A DNA stretch of 64,000 nt from contig NZ_JABEQN010000013.1 in the NCBI RefSeq assembly GCF_014174165.1, positions 1-64,000 of the forward strand. The letters are read 5' to 3'. This document shows positions 24,761-35,090 of this stretch, in pieces. The notes beneath the pieces were generated by a model. It was not told the origin of the DNA and did no database searches. It saw nothing but the letters and a program-made list of their open reading frames with translations. Positions within the stretch are counted from its first letter, which is position 1. Every line of letters starts with the position of its first letter. This stretch comes from Gluconacetobacter dulcium (GTDB lineage: Bacteria; Pseudomonadota; Alphaproteobacteria; Acetobacterales; Acetobacteraceae). The position numbers and the translations under genes were made by a program.

Positions 24761-25412
24761 TGTTGTCCGTTCCGTAATAGAGTTTGCCGATTTCAATGGC
24801 CGGCCGGCCCGTGTTGCGGCGATGCAGGTTGGTGTCCCTCAGCGAATAGGCGCAGCCGCAATATTCCTGCTGGTAGAACTGCTCCTGTTTGCTGATCTCG
24901 ATCATGCGCGCGGCACCTCCGCCCTTGCGCCAGTTGAAGTCCCAGTAGGATAGCCCGTCATAGGGGGAGACGGCGCGTTGCCCGCAATCATTGATTTGCG
25001 CCATGTTTTTCCATCGTGAAATGCCGAGCGAACTGGTCATGACGGGGAAAGCATGTTCGTGCGCGTAAAGCGCCGTGCGCTCGAAACGCATGTCGAAGCA
25101 CATGGTGCAGCGTATGCCGCGTTCCGGCTCCCATTCCATGCCTTTGGCGCGGGCGAACCAGTTGTCGCGGTCATAGTCGGCGTCGATGAAGGGAACATTG
25201 TGCTTTTCCGCAAAGCGGATGTTCTCATCCTTGCGGAGACGATATTCCCGTTCCGGATGAATGTTCGGATTGTAGAAGAAGATCGTATAATCAATGCCGG
25301 ACGCCGACATCGCCTCCATCACCTCGCCGGAACAGGGTGCGCAGCAGGAATGGAGCAGCACCTTCCTGTGTCCATCGGGTGGTGTGAGCAGGGGGCGGGA
25401 GCGTTCCGTCAT
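24753..25412 (-). CDS. queH: Epoxyqueuosine reductase QueH
   Basis: 219 residues from ATG 25412 with AAGGAA upstream; the frame extends further but the preceding residues are not conserved in type. Cysteine motifs of the QueH (DUF208) family are all present: HSCCAPCS (21-28), CTMC (102-105) and YCGC (184-187), ligands for the 4Fe-4S cluster and the second metal site. The fingerprint [16 protein letters not shown] is also clear. QueH carries out the last step of queuosine formation in tRNA anticodons. It follows metF by 97 bases on the same strand, an unusual pairing. Confidence 0.9.
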   Translation of the reverse strand: MTERSRPLLTPPDGHRKVLLHSCCAPCSGEVMEAMSASGIDYTIFFYNPNIHPEREYRLRKDENIRFAEKHNVPFIDADYDRDNWFARAKGMEWEPERGIRCTMCFDMRFERTALYAHEHAFPVMTSSLGISRWKNMAQINDCGQRAVSPYDGLSYWDFNWRKGGGAARMIEISKQEQFYQQEYCGCAYSLRDTNLHRRNTGRPAIEIGKLYYGTDNND

Positions 25413-25509
25413 GGGTAATTTCCTTGCGTTGCGGTTTCTTGTCGTTAAACCGGATATGGGCGCTGGCGGCGGTTCGGTGTGCACGACCCTTCAGGATCGC
25501 TCTCGCGCA

Positions 25510-26469
25510 TCAGAGCGCATTCCCGGTCAGGCTTTCGGCCGGTGCGGAGAGTTCCGTCGGGCGGAGCCCAAGAATATGCGCGATGGCGAAGGGCAGGTCA
25601 GCATGATTCAATGTCGAGAGATGAAATTCGTTGATTCCATTGGCCTGCAAGGCCCGCACCTGCTCCACAGCCACGACGCTGGCGACGATACGACGAAGGT
25701 CTGGAGTTTTCGCGGTGTCTTCAAACAGGTGTGTCAGCCAGGCTGGGACCGTCACGCCACAGAGCGCCGAGAAACGCGCCACCTGATCGTAGTTTGAAAC
25801 GGGCATGATGCCCGGCACGATCGGTGCGGTGATGCCGGCCGCCATGCATCGGTCGAGGAAACGCAGGCAGGTTTCAGCGTCAAAGAAATACTGGGTGATG
25901 GCGCGTGTCGCCCCGGCATCGAGCTTGCGCTTGAGATTGTCGAGATCGAACGCTGGGCTTGGGGCCGCGGGATGGGTCTCGGGGTAGGCGGCGACGGAGA
26001 TTTCGAAATCCGCGATGCGGCGCAGGCCGGTTACGAGGTCGCTGGCGTGGGTGTACCCGCCGGGATGCGGGGTGTAATCAGCCGCGCCTGCTGGCGGATC
26101 GCCCCGCAATGCCACGATGTGTCTGACACCGGCTTGCCAGTAGCTGTGGGCGATTTCGTCGATTTCCTCGCGGCTTGCACCGACGCAGGTCAGGTGAGCG
26201 GCGGGTACGAGATCGGTCTCCCGCTTCAGGCGCAGCACTGTCGCGCGGGTGCTGGCCCGTGGGCTTCCGCCAGCGCCGCAGGTGACGGAGACAAAACGCG
26301 GCGAAAGCGGCGCAAGGCGCCGGATGCATTGCCACAGGCGGTGTGCCTGCGCGTCGGTTCTCGGGGGGACAAATTCGAAAGAGAGAGCAGGGGGCGGCAT
26401 GTCGAGAGCATGAGGGGAGAACGCGCCTGGGAGGGCTTGGGCTGGCCGGTGTTTCACGGTGTTGTTCAT
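25510..26469 (-). CDS. metF: Methylenetetrahydrofolate reductase
   Basis: 319 residues. N-terminal SFEFVPPRTDAQAHRLW carries the conserved Glu of the (beta/alpha)8 barrel, followed by FVSVTCGAGGSPRASTRATV, AAHLTCVGASREEIDEIA, HIVALRGDPPAG and the FAD/folate region ITQYFFDAETCLRFL. The enzyme reduces 5,10-methylene-THF to 5-methyl-THF for methionine synthesis. It heads a minus-strand unit metF-queH-small ORF. Its neighbour MesD is of a folate-independent class, so MetF may serve another methionine synthase elsewhere or point to an unrecognised link. Confidence 0.92.
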   Translation of the reverse strand: MNNTVKHRPAQALPGAFSPHALDMPPPALSFEFVPPRTDAQAHRLWQCIRRLAPLSPRFVSVTCGAGGSPRASTRATVLRLKRETDLVPAAHLTCVGASREEIDEIAHSYWQAGVRHIVALRGDPPAGAADYTPHPGGYTHASDLVTGLRRIADFEISVAAYPETHPAAPSPAFDLDNLKRKLDAGATRAITQYFFDAETCLRFLDRCMAAGITAPIVPGIMPVSNYDQVARFSALCGVTVPAWLTHLFEDTAKTPDLRRIVASVVAVEQVRALQANGINEFHLSTLNHADLPFAIAHILGLRPTELSAPAESLTGNAL

Positions 26470-26700
26470 CTCGACGATATGAAAATATGAGAGTGGGCCG
26501 GGGACTATTCGTCAGAATCGGGCTGAATTGCCGAAACCGTCGCAAGCGATGCCAGAGAAGTCCTGCCGACGGGCGGAGGCATGGCCATCATTGAGATCCG
26601 GATATGCCGATGTGTGGTCTCAGATAAGGGTTTTCGCCAATATATATAAATGATAATTGTTTATGATTGTATGAATTTGGTGCATATTTCCTGGTAAGAC

Positions 26701-27594
26701 ATGGCCATTCTTGAACGTAACCATCTGATGATCATACAGGAAGTCGCCAGGGAGGGGTCGCTTACGGCGGCGGGGGCGCGGCTGAATCTGACCCAGCCCG
26801 CGCTCAGCCATGCGGTTCGCAAGATCGAGATCCAGCTTGGCGTGAAGATTTGGCGGCGTGAAGGGCGGTCTCTGGTTCTGACGCAGGCCGGTCAGTGGTT
26901 GCTCTCGCTCGCCAACCGGTTGCTGCCGCAGTTCTCGCTGGCTGAAGAGCGGCTGGAACAGTTTGCCAATGGCGAACGGGGCACCTTGAAGATCGGGATG
27001 GAGTGTCATCCCTGCTATCAATGGCTGCTTAACGTCGTCTCGCCTTATCTCGAACGCTGGCCGAAGGTGGATGTCGATGTGCGCCAGAAGTTTCAGTTTG
27101 GCGGGATCGGGGCTCTTCTGGGCAATGAGATCGACATTCTTGTGACGCCTGATCCGCTTTATAAACCGGGCCTGGTTTTTACGCCGGTTTTTGATTATGA
27201 ACTCGTGCTTGTCGTCGGAAGTACCCATCGGCTGTGTGACGTTAAATGTATCACGCCTGAACAACTGGCGGACGAGACGCTTATTACCTACCCTGTTCCT
27301 GCGGAGAGGCTGGATATCTATACCCAGTTTCTTCAGCCTGCCGGGATCGCGCCACGCCAGCAGAAGCACATCGAGACGACGGACATCATGCTGGTGATGG
27401 TCGCGCATGGTCGCGGCGTTGCGGTTCTGCCTCGGTGGCTGGTGGAGGAATATGCATCACGCTTTGATCTGCGGGCCATAAGGATCGGCAAAAACGGCAT
27501 TGCGAAGCAGATTTTCCTTGGCCGCCGTGAGGCAGATGAGGATCTGCAATATCTCACCGATTTCATAAGTTTTGCCGCTGATCCCCAGGGATGA
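26701..27594 (+). CDS. LysR-family regulator, MetR-like
   Basis: 297 residues. The winged HTH occupies residues 1-60 (HLMIIQEVAREGSLTAAGAR, LNLTQPALSHAVRKIE), followed by a periplasmic-binding-like effector domain (GTLKIGMECHPCYQWLLNVV). Length and the HPCY segment fit MetR, which binds homocysteine and activates met genes. It is divergent from metF, with 231 AT-rich bases between them, the normal geometry for a LysR regulator and its target. The mesX-mesD unit is a second likely target. MetR identity is inferred from family resemblance and context. Confidence 0.85.
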   Translation: MAILERNHLMIIQEVAREGSLTAAGARLNLTQPALSHAVRKIEIQLGVKIWRREGRSLVLTQAGQWLLSLANRLLPQFSLAEERLEQFANGERGTLKIGMECHPCYQWLLNVVSPYLERWPKVDVDVRQKFQFGGIGALLGNEIDILVTPDPLYKPGLVFTPVFDYELVLVVGSTHRLCDVKCITPEQLADETLITYPVPAERLDIYTQFLQPAGIAPRQQKHIETTDIMLVMVAHGRGVAVLPRWLVEEYASRFDLRAIRIGKNGIAKQIFLGRREADEDLQYLTDFISFAADPQG

Positions 27595-27675
27595 GGCGCC
27601 TGGGGACGAGGCGGTGCGTCTGGCCTGTTCCGTTCGGAAGATGAATATCCGTTTCTGGCGAGGTCTTTGAACGGA

Positions 27676-29103
27676 TCAAAGTCTTTTTGCTTCTTTTTCT
27701 TCAGAAAAAGAAGAAGAGACGACCCGGTGACGCACGACTTCGCCGACCAGGATCAGCGCCGGGCTGCCGATGTTGCTGGCGCGGGCGAGGTGGGGCAGGG
27801 TGTCCAGCGTGCCGGTGAGCACGCGCTGGTCGGGCCGGGTGCCGCGTTCGATGATCGCGGCGGGCCAGTCGGGCGGCAGGCCATGGCGGACGAGCATCGC
27901 GCAGAGGTCGGGCAGGGCGTTGACGCCCATATAGATGGCGATGGTCTGGCCGCTGCCGGCCATGCGCGCCCACGGCAGGTCCAGCGTGCCGTCCTTGCGG
28001 GCGTGGCCAGTGACGAACAGGCAGGATTGCGCGCAGTCGCGGTGGGTGAGCGGAATGCCGGCATAGGCGGCGCAACCGCTGGCCGCCGTGATGCCAGGCA
28101 CGACCTGGAAAGGGATGCCGGCTTGCATCAGGGCCTCGATTTCCTCGCCGCCCCGGCCGAAGATGAACGGGTCGCCGCCCTTCAGCCGCAGCACGCGCTC
28201 GCCCATGCGGGCGCGGCGGATCAGTTCGGCGTTGATCTGCTCCTGCGGCATGGTGTGGCGGTCGCGCTGCTTGCCGACGAAAACCCGCGTGGCGTCGCGC
28301 CGCACGCGGTCCAGCAGGTCGGGGGGGAGAAGCTGGTCGTAGAGCACGGAATCGGCATTCTGCATCAGGTGCAATGCGCGCAGCGTCAGCAGGTCCGGGT
28401 CGCCGGGGCCGGCGCCGACCAGCCAGACCTCGCCGGTGACGGGGGTGTCGTCCAGCAGGTGGTCGAGGATCTGGCGGGCGGTTTCGGTGTTGCCGCGCTG
28501 GGCGGCCTCGGCCCCTCTGCCGTCCAGGAAGGCTTCCCACACGCGGCGGCGGCGGTCGATGTCGGGGCAGCGTGTGACGACGTGGGCGCGGGCGTCGCGC
28601 AGGAAGCGGGCCAGGCCGTCCAGCCCGGCGGGCATGACGGCCTCGATACGCTCGCGCAGGCGGCGGGCGAGGACCGGGGCGGCGCCGCCGGTTGAAATCG
28701 CGATCCGTACCGGGCCGCGATGGATCTGGGCGGGGGTGATGAAGCTGGACGGCGTGGGGTCGTCGACCGCGCAGACCGGGATGTTCAGCGCGTCGGCGCG
28801 GGCCGCGACGGCGCGGTTGACGGTGCGGTCGTCGGTTGCCGCGTAGACCAGCCGGCAGCCGGGGAGCAGGGTGTCGAGCTGGTCGGGGTGGGCTTCGGCG
28901 GGGATATGGTGGATGTCTCCCGCGTCGCGCAGGGCCGTCAGCGCGTCGTCGAGCGTGGGGGCCAGCACCTCGACCCGCGCGGCGTGGGCCAGCAGCAGGC
29001 GGATCTTGTTGAGCGCGATCCCGCCGCCGCCGACCACCAGCACCCTGGCGTCGCGCAGGCGCAGGGCGATGGGGAACCAGCCGGGTTCGTTCGGTGCGCT
29101 CAT
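27676..29103 (-). CDS. cysG: Siroheme synthase CysG (trifunctional)
   Basis: 475 residues from ATG 29103. N-terminal precorrin-2 dehydrogenase/ferrochelatase domain: LRDARVLVVGGGGIALNKIR (Rossmann), AATDDRTVNRAVAARA and ISTGGAAPVLARRLRERIE. The C-terminal uroporphyrinogen-III methyltransferase domain starts about residue 223 (VWLVGAGPGDPDLLTLRAL) and includes RLKGGDPFIFGRGGEE. It turns uroporphyrinogen III into siroheme, the cofactor of sulfite and nitrite reductases. The last 13 residues (SSSFSEEKEAKRL) are encoded by a terminator-like palindrome and are probably not functional. Convergent with the LysR gene. Confidence 0.93.
   Translation of the reverse strand: MSAPNEPGWFPIALRLRDARVLVVGGGGIALNKIRLLLAHAARVEVLAPTLDDALTALRDAGDIHHIPAEAHPDQLDTLLPGCRLVYAATDDRTVNRAVAARADALNIPVCAVDDPTPSSFITPAQIHRGPVRIAISTGGAAPVLARRLRERIEAVMPAGLDGLARFLRDARAHVVTRCPDIDRRRRVWEAFLDGRGAEAAQRGNTETARQILDHLLDDTPVTGEVWLVGAGPGDPDLLTLRALHLMQNADSVLYDQLLPPDLLDRVRRDATRVFVGKQRDRHTMPQEQINAELIRRARMGERVLRLKGGDPFIFGRGGEEIEALMQAGIPFQVVPGITAASGCAAYAGIPLTHRDCAQSCLFVTGHARKDGTLDLPWARMAGSGQTIAIYMGVNALPDLCAMLVRHGLPPDWPAAIIERGTRPDQRVLTGTLDTLPHLARASNIGSPALILVGEVVRHRVVSSSFSEEKEAKRL
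27690..27713. terminator. Palindrome CTTCTTTTTCT-TC-AGAAAAAGAAG
   Basis: Perfect 11-bp arms with a two-base centre, lying between convergent lysR-like and cysG genes and inside the cysG 3' end. A/T-rich arms give T-runs in both directions, so it can terminate both transcripts. Confidence 0.6.
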
Positions 29104-29555
29104 GGCGTGTGTCCTGTGGGCTGTTCGGCTGAAGGAGGCGTGCGGCGTGTCGGCTTCGTCTTGCCCATGCTGCTGTGCCCGGTGGTGCGCTGCCGCATCG
29201 TTTTGCCCCGTCGTGCCCGTGCCTTGCGTGGTCGTTCGGGAACTGGTGCCTTCAATCCCCGATGATGGCAAGGTCGGGGCCCGGTGGGCCGACGACAAGG
29301 GCGGGGGGAGCCCGTCTGGACATGCACGCCGGTAAGTGGGAGCGACCCGCCGGGGTGGTCCCGCCTGTGGGCTCCGCACGTGCCGCTTTATCGGATGGGC
29401 GATGCGGAGCGTGGTTCGCTGATGGCGGACGATGTGCTCCGGGCATGGTCTGTGCTGGCTGCGCCGCGTGTGAGCGTGGCGGAATGCCCATGCGAACCAT
29501 GAATCGCTACTGCCATATCGCTACAGCCATCAGGCGGTTGCCCGAAAGGGCTGCG
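29104..29555. other. 452-base gap, no gene recognised
   Basis: Lies between the start of cysG and the end of the sorbosone dehydrogenase gene, both on the minus strand, so it must contain the cysG promoter. Open frames here lack ribosome binding sites and recognisable composition. I see no strong repeat or hairpin. Confidence 0.4.
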
Positions 29556-30905
29556 TCAGTCGGTCTTCTGGCCCGTGCCGGTGACGCGCCACACGGTGTT
29601 GCCGACATCGTCGGCGACCAGGAGGGCGCCGGATTTGTCCAGCGCCAGGCCGACCGGGCGGCCGTGGGTGTGGGCTTCGTCCTGCGTCAGGAAGCCGGTC
29701 AGCACGTCGCGGGGGGCGCCGTCGGGGTGGCCGTCGGCGAAGGGGACGTAGATGACGCGGTAGCCGCTCTTGGGCTTGCGGTTCCATGAGCCGTGCTGCG
29801 CGACGAACAGGCCGCTGCGCCAGGCCTCGGGCAGGCTGCTGTTCTGCGAGAAGGCGATGCCGAGCGAGGCCGTGTGCGGGCCGAGCGCGTAGTCGGGGGC
29901 GATGGCGCTGGCCACCAGGTCGGGCCGCTGCGGCTTGACGCGGACATCGACATGCTGGCCGTAATAGCTGTAGGGCCAGCCGTAGAACGCGCCCTCCTTC
30001 ACCGCCGTGATGTAGTCGGGCACCAGGTCGCTGCCGATTTCGTCGCGTTCGTTCACCGCGACCCACAGGGCGCCGGTCTGGGGCTCCCACGCCAGCCCGT
30101 TGGGGTTGCGCAGGCCGGTGGCGTAGGGGGTGAGCTTGCCGGTGGCGATGTCGAACCGGTCGATCCGGGCGCGGCCTTCCTCGACCTCCATGCCGTTGTC
30201 GGCCACGTTGCTGTTGGAGCCGACCGTGACATAGAGAGTGCTGCCGTCCGGGCTGGCCAGGATGTTCTTGGTCCAGTGGTGGTTGTAGCCGGCCGGGAGG
30301 TCCACGGCTTTCTCGCCCGGTGCGTCGATGTGGGTTTCGCCCTCGTGATAGGGGAAGCGGACCAGCGCGTTGGCGTTGGCCACGTAGAGCGTGTCGCCGA
30401 CCAGCGCCATGCCGAAGGGCGAGTAGAGGTGGTCGAGGAACACGCTGCGCTGGTCGGCGATGCCGTCGCCGTCGGTATCGCGCAGCAGGATGATGCGGTC
30501 GGGGCTTTTTCCGCCCGCGCCGACCTGGCCCATGACCAGGCCGGCGATGCGGTTCTTCACCGTCTTGATGTCGGTGCCTGGGGACTCGGATTCCGCCACC
30601 AGGATATCTCCGTTGGGCAGCTTGTACAGCCAGCGGGGGTGGTCCAGGCCGGTGGCGAAGGCATGCACCGCCAGCCCCGCCGCCGGGGTCGGGGCCTGCG
30701 TGCCCTGCCAGCCGATGGGGGTGGCGATGTTGACCGTGGGCATGAAGGTGGGGTTGGGCGGCGGCAAGGCGGGGTGGGGGCCGGTTCCGGCCGCGACCGT
30801 CTGCCGGGCTTCCTCGGGCGAGACGACCGCGCGGTAGCCGGCTGCCACCAGGAGCGCGGTGACGCCGGTGGTCGCGACGAGAAGTCTGATCTGGGAACGG
30901 GTCAT
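29556..30905 (-). CDS. PQQ-type L-sorbosone dehydrogenase / soluble aldose dehydrogenase family
   Basis: 449 residues from ATG 30905 (AAGG upstream). An N-terminal hydrophobic signal or anchor ([20 protein letters not shown]) is followed by a six-bladed propeller: [60 protein letters not shown] and [20 protein letters not shown]. The H-G-S-W-N-R block and central histidines are typical of the PQQ-binding GDH/sorbosone dehydrogenase family found in the periplasm of acetic acid bacteria. It oxidises an aldehyde or sugar and passes electrons to the respiratory chain. No cytochrome domain is present. Substrate inferred from the family only. Confidence 0.87.
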   Translation of the reverse strand: MTRSQIRLLVATTGVTALLVAAGYRAVVSPEEARQTVAAGTGPHPALPPPNPTFMPTVNIATPIGWQGTQAPTPAAGLAVHAFATGLDHPRWLYKLPNGDILVAESESPGTDIKTVKNRIAGLVMGQVGAGGKSPDRIILLRDTDGDGIADQRSVFLDHLYSPFGMALVGDTLYVANANALVRFPYHEGETHIDAPGEKAVDLPAGYNHHWTKNILASPDGSTLYVTVGSNSNVADNGMEVEEGRARIDRFDIATGKLTPYATGLRNPNGLAWEPQTGALWVAVNERDEIGSDLVPDYITAVKEGAFYGWPYSYYGQHVDVRVKPQRPDLVASAIAPDYALGPHTASLGIAFSQNSSLPEAWRSGLFVAQHGSWNRKPKSGYRVIYVPFADGHPDGAPRDVLTGFLTQDEAHTHGRPVGLALDKSGALLVADDVGNTVWRVTGTGQKTD

Positions 30906-31134
30906 GAGGGCGGCCTTGCATTCTGTGGCTCCGTGAACGGTAAGCGGAGCCGGTCGGAATGAAAAGCGCGGATCGCCAGGTGGTTGCGGAGGGATGGTCT
31001 GGATGGCGCCTGATGGCGTGCATCTTGCCTGTTCATCCCCCGGTGCCATATGTCTGGAATGGCTGTGTTTAATGTTGGCTGGGCATGCGGAGCCGGGGGG
31101 ATGGAGTCGGATTTTTATTGAAAATCCGGAAATA

Positions 31135-33789
31135 TCACCAGTTATAAGTCAGGTTTCCGTAAATTTTTCGCCCCTGGCCCAGATAGCAGGAATAGGTGCC
31201 GCCGCAGGACGTGATGTAATATTTGTTCGTGAGGTTCGATATTGCAACCTGGGCACGAAGACCTTTCAGCATGGGTATGCCCTGGCCGAAATCGTAATGG
31301 GCGCCGATATCAAACAGAACACGATCGGGTATCTTGAAGCTGTTTACGGCATCGGAATAGGTGGAGCCGACATATCTCAAACCGCCATTGATGCCGAAGC
31401 CTCTGAACACTTTGCCTGGTAGCGTGTAATCGGCGAAGGCTGAAACCATGTTTCTGGGCACGGATTGTATGTATTTTCCTTTTTGCGATACCAGCGCACC
31501 CTTTGTGCCGTCAGCGAAATTCTGTTTGCTGGAATCGTTTGTGTCGAGATATGTGGCGTTGTCGTATGTATAGGACGCGACAAGTTTCAGGTCGTGGGTG
31601 ACGTTGGCGTTGGCGGAGAGTTCGAAACCTTCCGATCGCACGCGGCCGGCATCGGCGGAGTAATTCGTGTGGACGGGGTCGGTGACCAGATAATGGTCCT
31701 CGTCGATGTGGAAGGCTGCGGCGGTGAGCATGACATTGTGGTCTGGTGTCTGGTATTTCAGCCCGGCTTCAAGCTGTTTGCCGGTCAGGGGATCGAACAG
31801 TTTTCCGTCCCATCCTCTGCCCGAACCACCGAGCGACTGGGGGACGAAGGATGTCGAATAGCTGAAATAGGGCGTCAGGCCGAAATCGAAGGTATAGGTC
31901 AGGCCCGCGCGCCATGTGAAGGCGTTCTGGGGGCGTGGGACGGCATTGCTTGAACTGGTGACGGTGCTTTGGTGGCTTGCGTTCTTATTGTTCCAGTATT
32001 GTGTCGTGCCGTGATAATTGACCCAGTCCTGCCGGCCGCCCAGTGTGATGCTGAGGCGTTTGTATTTGATCTGGTCCTGGAAATAGACGCCTTCCTGAAA
32101 GAGGGTGGTGTTGCTGTGGTATCCGCCGTTGAGGCATTGCGGCGATCGTGGGTTCATGCAGGGGATATAATCGCTGACGGGGTTGTAGACATTGACGATG
32201 GTTTCTTCGTCGACGCCCGGATATCCATTGCTGCCAGGGGTATCATCCCAATGGTTCCCGCCGTTGCTTGTGTATTGCCGGAAGTCTGAGCCAACGATCC
32301 ATGTGTTCTTTACGTTTATGATATCGAATTTTCCACCGATGCGGCTGTCCAGCCCGATCGTCGAATCGACAGATTGTGCGTTATAGGCGCCGCGTGACAG
32401 AAGTTCGGAATCGATCATTCCGCCGCCGCTCGACAGATATTTGTCGTTGGTTCGGGATTGTTCCCAACGCAGCGTCTGACTGAACTGGATGGAGCGGTTG
32501 AAATCATGCCGGAACTGGTATTCGAACATCGCGTCTTTCGCGCCTGATGTATTCCAGCCTGCATCGCCGAAAAAGCGACTGCGCGGAATCCGTCCGAGTC
32601 CCTGCGTGTTCAGCAGCACGGAGGGAGGGAGCTGTATGTTGTTTGTTCCTGTTCCGGGCGTATAGAGGTAGCTGCCGACAAGGGTGAGCGATGTCCTGGG
32701 GTCGATATCCCAGGCGATGGATGGCAGGACGCCCACGCGATGATAATCGATATGGTTTGTCTGCGTGCCCTGCGTGACGCCGATTGCGGCGATGCGATAG
32801 CGCACGTTGCCCGATCGGGTCACCTTGTCGCTGACATCGAGGGTTGCCTCGTATCGCCCCCAGTTGCCGAAGCCCACCGATACCTGACGCAGGGGGGTAT
32901 CCGTGGGTTTTTTGAGACTCATGCCGATCATGCCGCCCGGTGTCGTCTGGCCGTACATGACGGATGCCGGGCCGTTGAACACTTCGACACGATCGAGAAA
33001 GGCGGTTTCGGCCGCGCTGTCGGAATATGAACGGATGCCGTCGACGAACTGGGATGTTGTGAAGCCGCGTTGGAGAATGCCGCCGTTATTATTGTCCGTT
33101 GCCGCGCCGTTGGTATAGCCGCCCAGGACTTCGGTCGAGATGCCCGGTGCGTAGCGCAGGGCTTCCATGACGTTCTGGGGTTGCTGGTCGATCATCTGCT
33201 GTTTGGTGATGACGTAGATGGAGTTGGGGATTTCGGTCAGAGGGGTGTCGGTTTTCGTTCCTGCCAGGGTGTTTTCGGCCACGTAGCCGATGCCGGGCCC
33301 GGTTGGGTTCTGATGGGTGGTGGCGCCGCCGACGCGGACGGGGCCGAGCGTGATGTTGGAGGACGAGGCGTTCTGGACGACGATCGTGTCGGTGCCTGCG
33401 GAGCGGAACGACAGACCTGACGACGAGAGAAGACGTTGCAGGGCGGCTTCGCGGCTCATGGTGCCGGAGAGCGCGGGGGCGGTTTTTCCCGCAATCAGCG
33501 CGGGTGCGTAGGTGACCTGGATGCCGGCCTGTCGGCCGAAGGCGGCGAGGGCCTGGCCGAGCGGTAGCGCCGGGATCGCGTAGGCGCGGCCGGTGGCCTT
33601 GGACGCAGTCTGGGAAGGGGATGTGCCGGCCGGGAGGGGGAGGCCGTCCGTACCGCGCGGGGTGGCCTGGGCGGTTGTGACGGCGAGGATCATGGCGGAA
33701 GAGGCGGCCAGCAAGGCGACGCGGTTTTGCCTCGGAGGCGCGAGGTGAGTCGGCGAAGGAAGCGGGCGGACTGGCGGGCGGTGGTCCAT
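31135..33789 (-). CDS. TonB-dependent siderophore receptor with STN signalling domain
   Basis: 884 residues. The signal region is followed by the STN domain (about 70-145: [20 protein letters not shown], then [20 protein letters not shown]). The plug begins [20 protein letters not shown] and carries [20 protein letters not shown]. The barrel ends [14 protein letters not shown]. It is the third gene of a minus-strand fecI-fecR-receptor set. It shares its plug start, its post-STN motif [12 protein letters not shown] and its C-terminal strand with the receptors at 15400 and 37746, so the three are paralogs. A palindrome (33812-33828) sits immediately upstream. Confidence 0.92.
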   Translation of the reverse strand: MDHRPPVRPLPSPTHLAPPRQNRVALLAASSAMILAVTTAQATPRGTDGLPLPAGTSPSQTASKATGRAYAIPALPLGQALAAFGRQAGIQVTYAPALIAGKTAPALSGTMSREAALQRLLSSSGLSFRSAGTDTIVVQNASSSNITLGPVRVGGATTHQNPTGPGIGYVAENTLAGTKTDTPLTEIPNSIYVITKQQMIDQQPQNVMEALRYAPGISTEVLGGYTNGAATDNNNGGILQRGFTTSQFVDGIRSYSDSAAETAFLDRVEVFNGPASVMYGQTTPGGMIGMSLKKPTDTPLRQVSVGFGNWGRYEATLDVSDKVTRSGNVRYRIAAIGVTQGTQTNHIDYHRVGVLPSIAWDIDPRTSLTLVGSYLYTPGTGTNNIQLPPSVLLNTQGLGRIPRSRFFGDAGWNTSGAKDAMFEYQFRHDFNRSIQFSQTLRWEQSRTNDKYLSSGGGMIDSELLSRGAYNAQSVDSTIGLDSRIGGKFDIINVKNTWIVGSDFRQYTSNGGNHWDDTPGSNGYPGVDEETIVNVYNPVSDYIPCMNPRSPQCLNGGYHSNTTLFQEGVYFQDQIKYKRLSITLGGRQDWVNYHGTTQYWNNKNASHQSTVTSSSNAVPRPQNAFTWRAGLTYTFDFGLTPYFSYSTSFVPQSLGGSGRGWDGKLFDPLTGKQLEAGLKYQTPDHNVMLTAAAFHIDEDHYLVTDPVHTNYSADAGRVRSEGFELSANANVTHDLKLVASYTYDNATYLDTNDSSKQNFADGTKGALVSQKGKYIQSVPRNMVSAFADYTLPGKVFRGFGINGGLRYVGSTYSDAVNSFKIPDRVLFDIGAHYDFGQGIPMLKGLRAQVAISNLTNKYYITSCGGTYSCYLGQGRKIYGNLTYNW

Positions 33790-33811
33790 GGGGCGTCATG
33801 TCTCCAATATG

Positions 33812-33828
33812 CAAATGCATCGCATTTG
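33812..33828. promoter_or_regulatory. Palindrome CAAATGC-ATC-GCATTTG before receptor gene
   Basis: Perfect 7-bp arms around ATC, centred about 30 bases upstream of the receptor start. The TGCAAAT-type arms resemble Fur/Mur-type metal-regulator sites of alphaproteobacteria. Close to the start codon it would block initiation. Confidence 0.55.
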
Positions 33829-33956
33829 AATGAAGGACGGGGACGCTGTTCGTTTTTTAAGGGCGACGGTGCGAAGATTTTTCCGGTTTGTGTTTCGGGG
33901 GTCTGTCTCCGGGTTTTGTTCCGGGGCTGGTCATCGGGGTTTTCGAGGTACGCGGG

Positions 33957-34991
33957 TTATCGGTCGGTGGGCGTGCGTGCCGTCGTGGCCAGGAGGATCC
34001 GGTGGCCGATTGCGCGCACATGGCCGCCTGCGGGGAGGATCGCGGCGCGGAGGGCGGCGGGGATATTGTGCAGGTCGTACACCCCGCCGACATGCCGGGA
34101 GCGGAGCGTGCCGCCCCATGTCACGATGAAGCCGGGGTAATAGCGCCGGAGCGTTTCGATGACGTTATCGGCCGTGTCGTCGGCCACGACCAGGGTGCCT
34201 GTGGTCCAGGAACCGATCGTGTCGGGGGCGACCTGGCCCTGCGTCAGAGTGCCGGTGGCGCGGTTCAGCCGGATTTCGTCCCCGCTGCCGAGGCGCGTTT
34301 CCGGGCTGTTCGGTGCGGTGGAGACGCCGACCGTGCCATCCTGGACGCCGACGCGGATTTCCGCGCGGTCCATGCGGATATCGAAGCGCGTACCGATGTC
34401 GCGCGCGCGCAGGGTGCCGGCATGGACCGTGAAGGGGCGGTGCGCGTCGTGCCGGACCTGGAAGAAAGCCTCGCCGGCCAGCAGGGTCACGTCCCGGCCC
34501 TGCGGGCGCTCATGCACCGCGATGGCCGATTTCGCGCCCAGCGTGATGAGGCTGCCGTCGGCGAGGGTGATGGTGCGGTCCTGCCCCGTGGGGGCGGTGT
34601 AATCGGCCCGCAGGGCGATTTGCATATCCGGGAGGACGAACAGGCCCGGGACACAGGCGGCCACGGCCAGGGAAAGGGCTGCGCGTCGGCGGCGCCGAGT
34701 GGCGCGCGGGGATGGGTGCCGGCGCCTGCCGGGCGGCGTGACGGTGGGGGATCTGGTGGCCGGCGGCGCTTCGGCCACGGGAAGGGCGAGCAGGGCCGGG
34801 CTGAGGGCGCCGGTGAGTTGCCAGACGCGGAGCGCCCTGGCCCAGGCCTGGGCATGGGCGGGCGCATCGCCATGCCAGGCGGCGAATGCGCGGCGTGTGG
34901 CGGGGTCGTCCGGGTCTTCGGTCAGACGGATGACCCACATGTTGGCCTCCGTGGTCGGCCCGTCGTTCTGGTCGGAAGGGGTGTCTGTCAT
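33957..34991 (-). CDS. FecR-like anti-sigma factor/signal transducer
   Basis: 344 residues from ATG 34991 (a GTG nine bases further upstream is possible). The N-terminal cytoplasmic part has WVIRLTEDPDDPATRRAFAA and W-x-x-x-x-x-AHAQAWARAL. An Arg-rich stretch (RRRRAALSLAVAACVPGLFV) leads into the single membrane helix. The periplasmic FecR domain shows QDRTITLADGSLITLGAKSA, TLLAGEAFFQVRHDAHRPF and RDIGTRFDIR. It lies between its sigma factor and its receptor, each separated by about 100-165 bases. Confidence 0.88.
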   Translation of the reverse strand: MTDTPSDQNDGPTTEANMWVIRLTEDPDDPATRRAFAAWHGDAPAHAQAWARALRVWQLTGALSPALLALPVAEAPPATRSPTVTPPGRRRHPSPRATRRRRRAALSLAVAACVPGLFVLPDMQIALRADYTAPTGQDRTITLADGSLITLGAKSAIAVHERPQGRDVTLLAGEAFFQVRHDAHRPFTVHAGTLRARDIGTRFDIRMDRAEIRVGVQDGTVGVSTAPNSPETRLGSGDEIRLNRATGTLTQGQVAPDTIGSWTTGTLVVADDTADNVIETLRRYYPGFIVTWGGTLRSRHVGGVYDLHNIPAALRAAILPAGGHVRAIGHRILLATTARTPTDR

Positions 34992-35090
34992 AGGGACCAC
35001 GAGCGGTTCGCTATCCGATGGGTTTGCGGCGGGCGGGCTGCCGTCTTGTCAGGGAGACGGGGAGCGCGGGCGTTTTTCAAGGTGTGCGGT

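Noticed and set aside
29252-29500. Minus-strand ORF in the cysG upstream gap
   Set aside because: Pro/Arg/Ala-rich, with no ribosome binding site and no domain; it lies in the expected promoter region.
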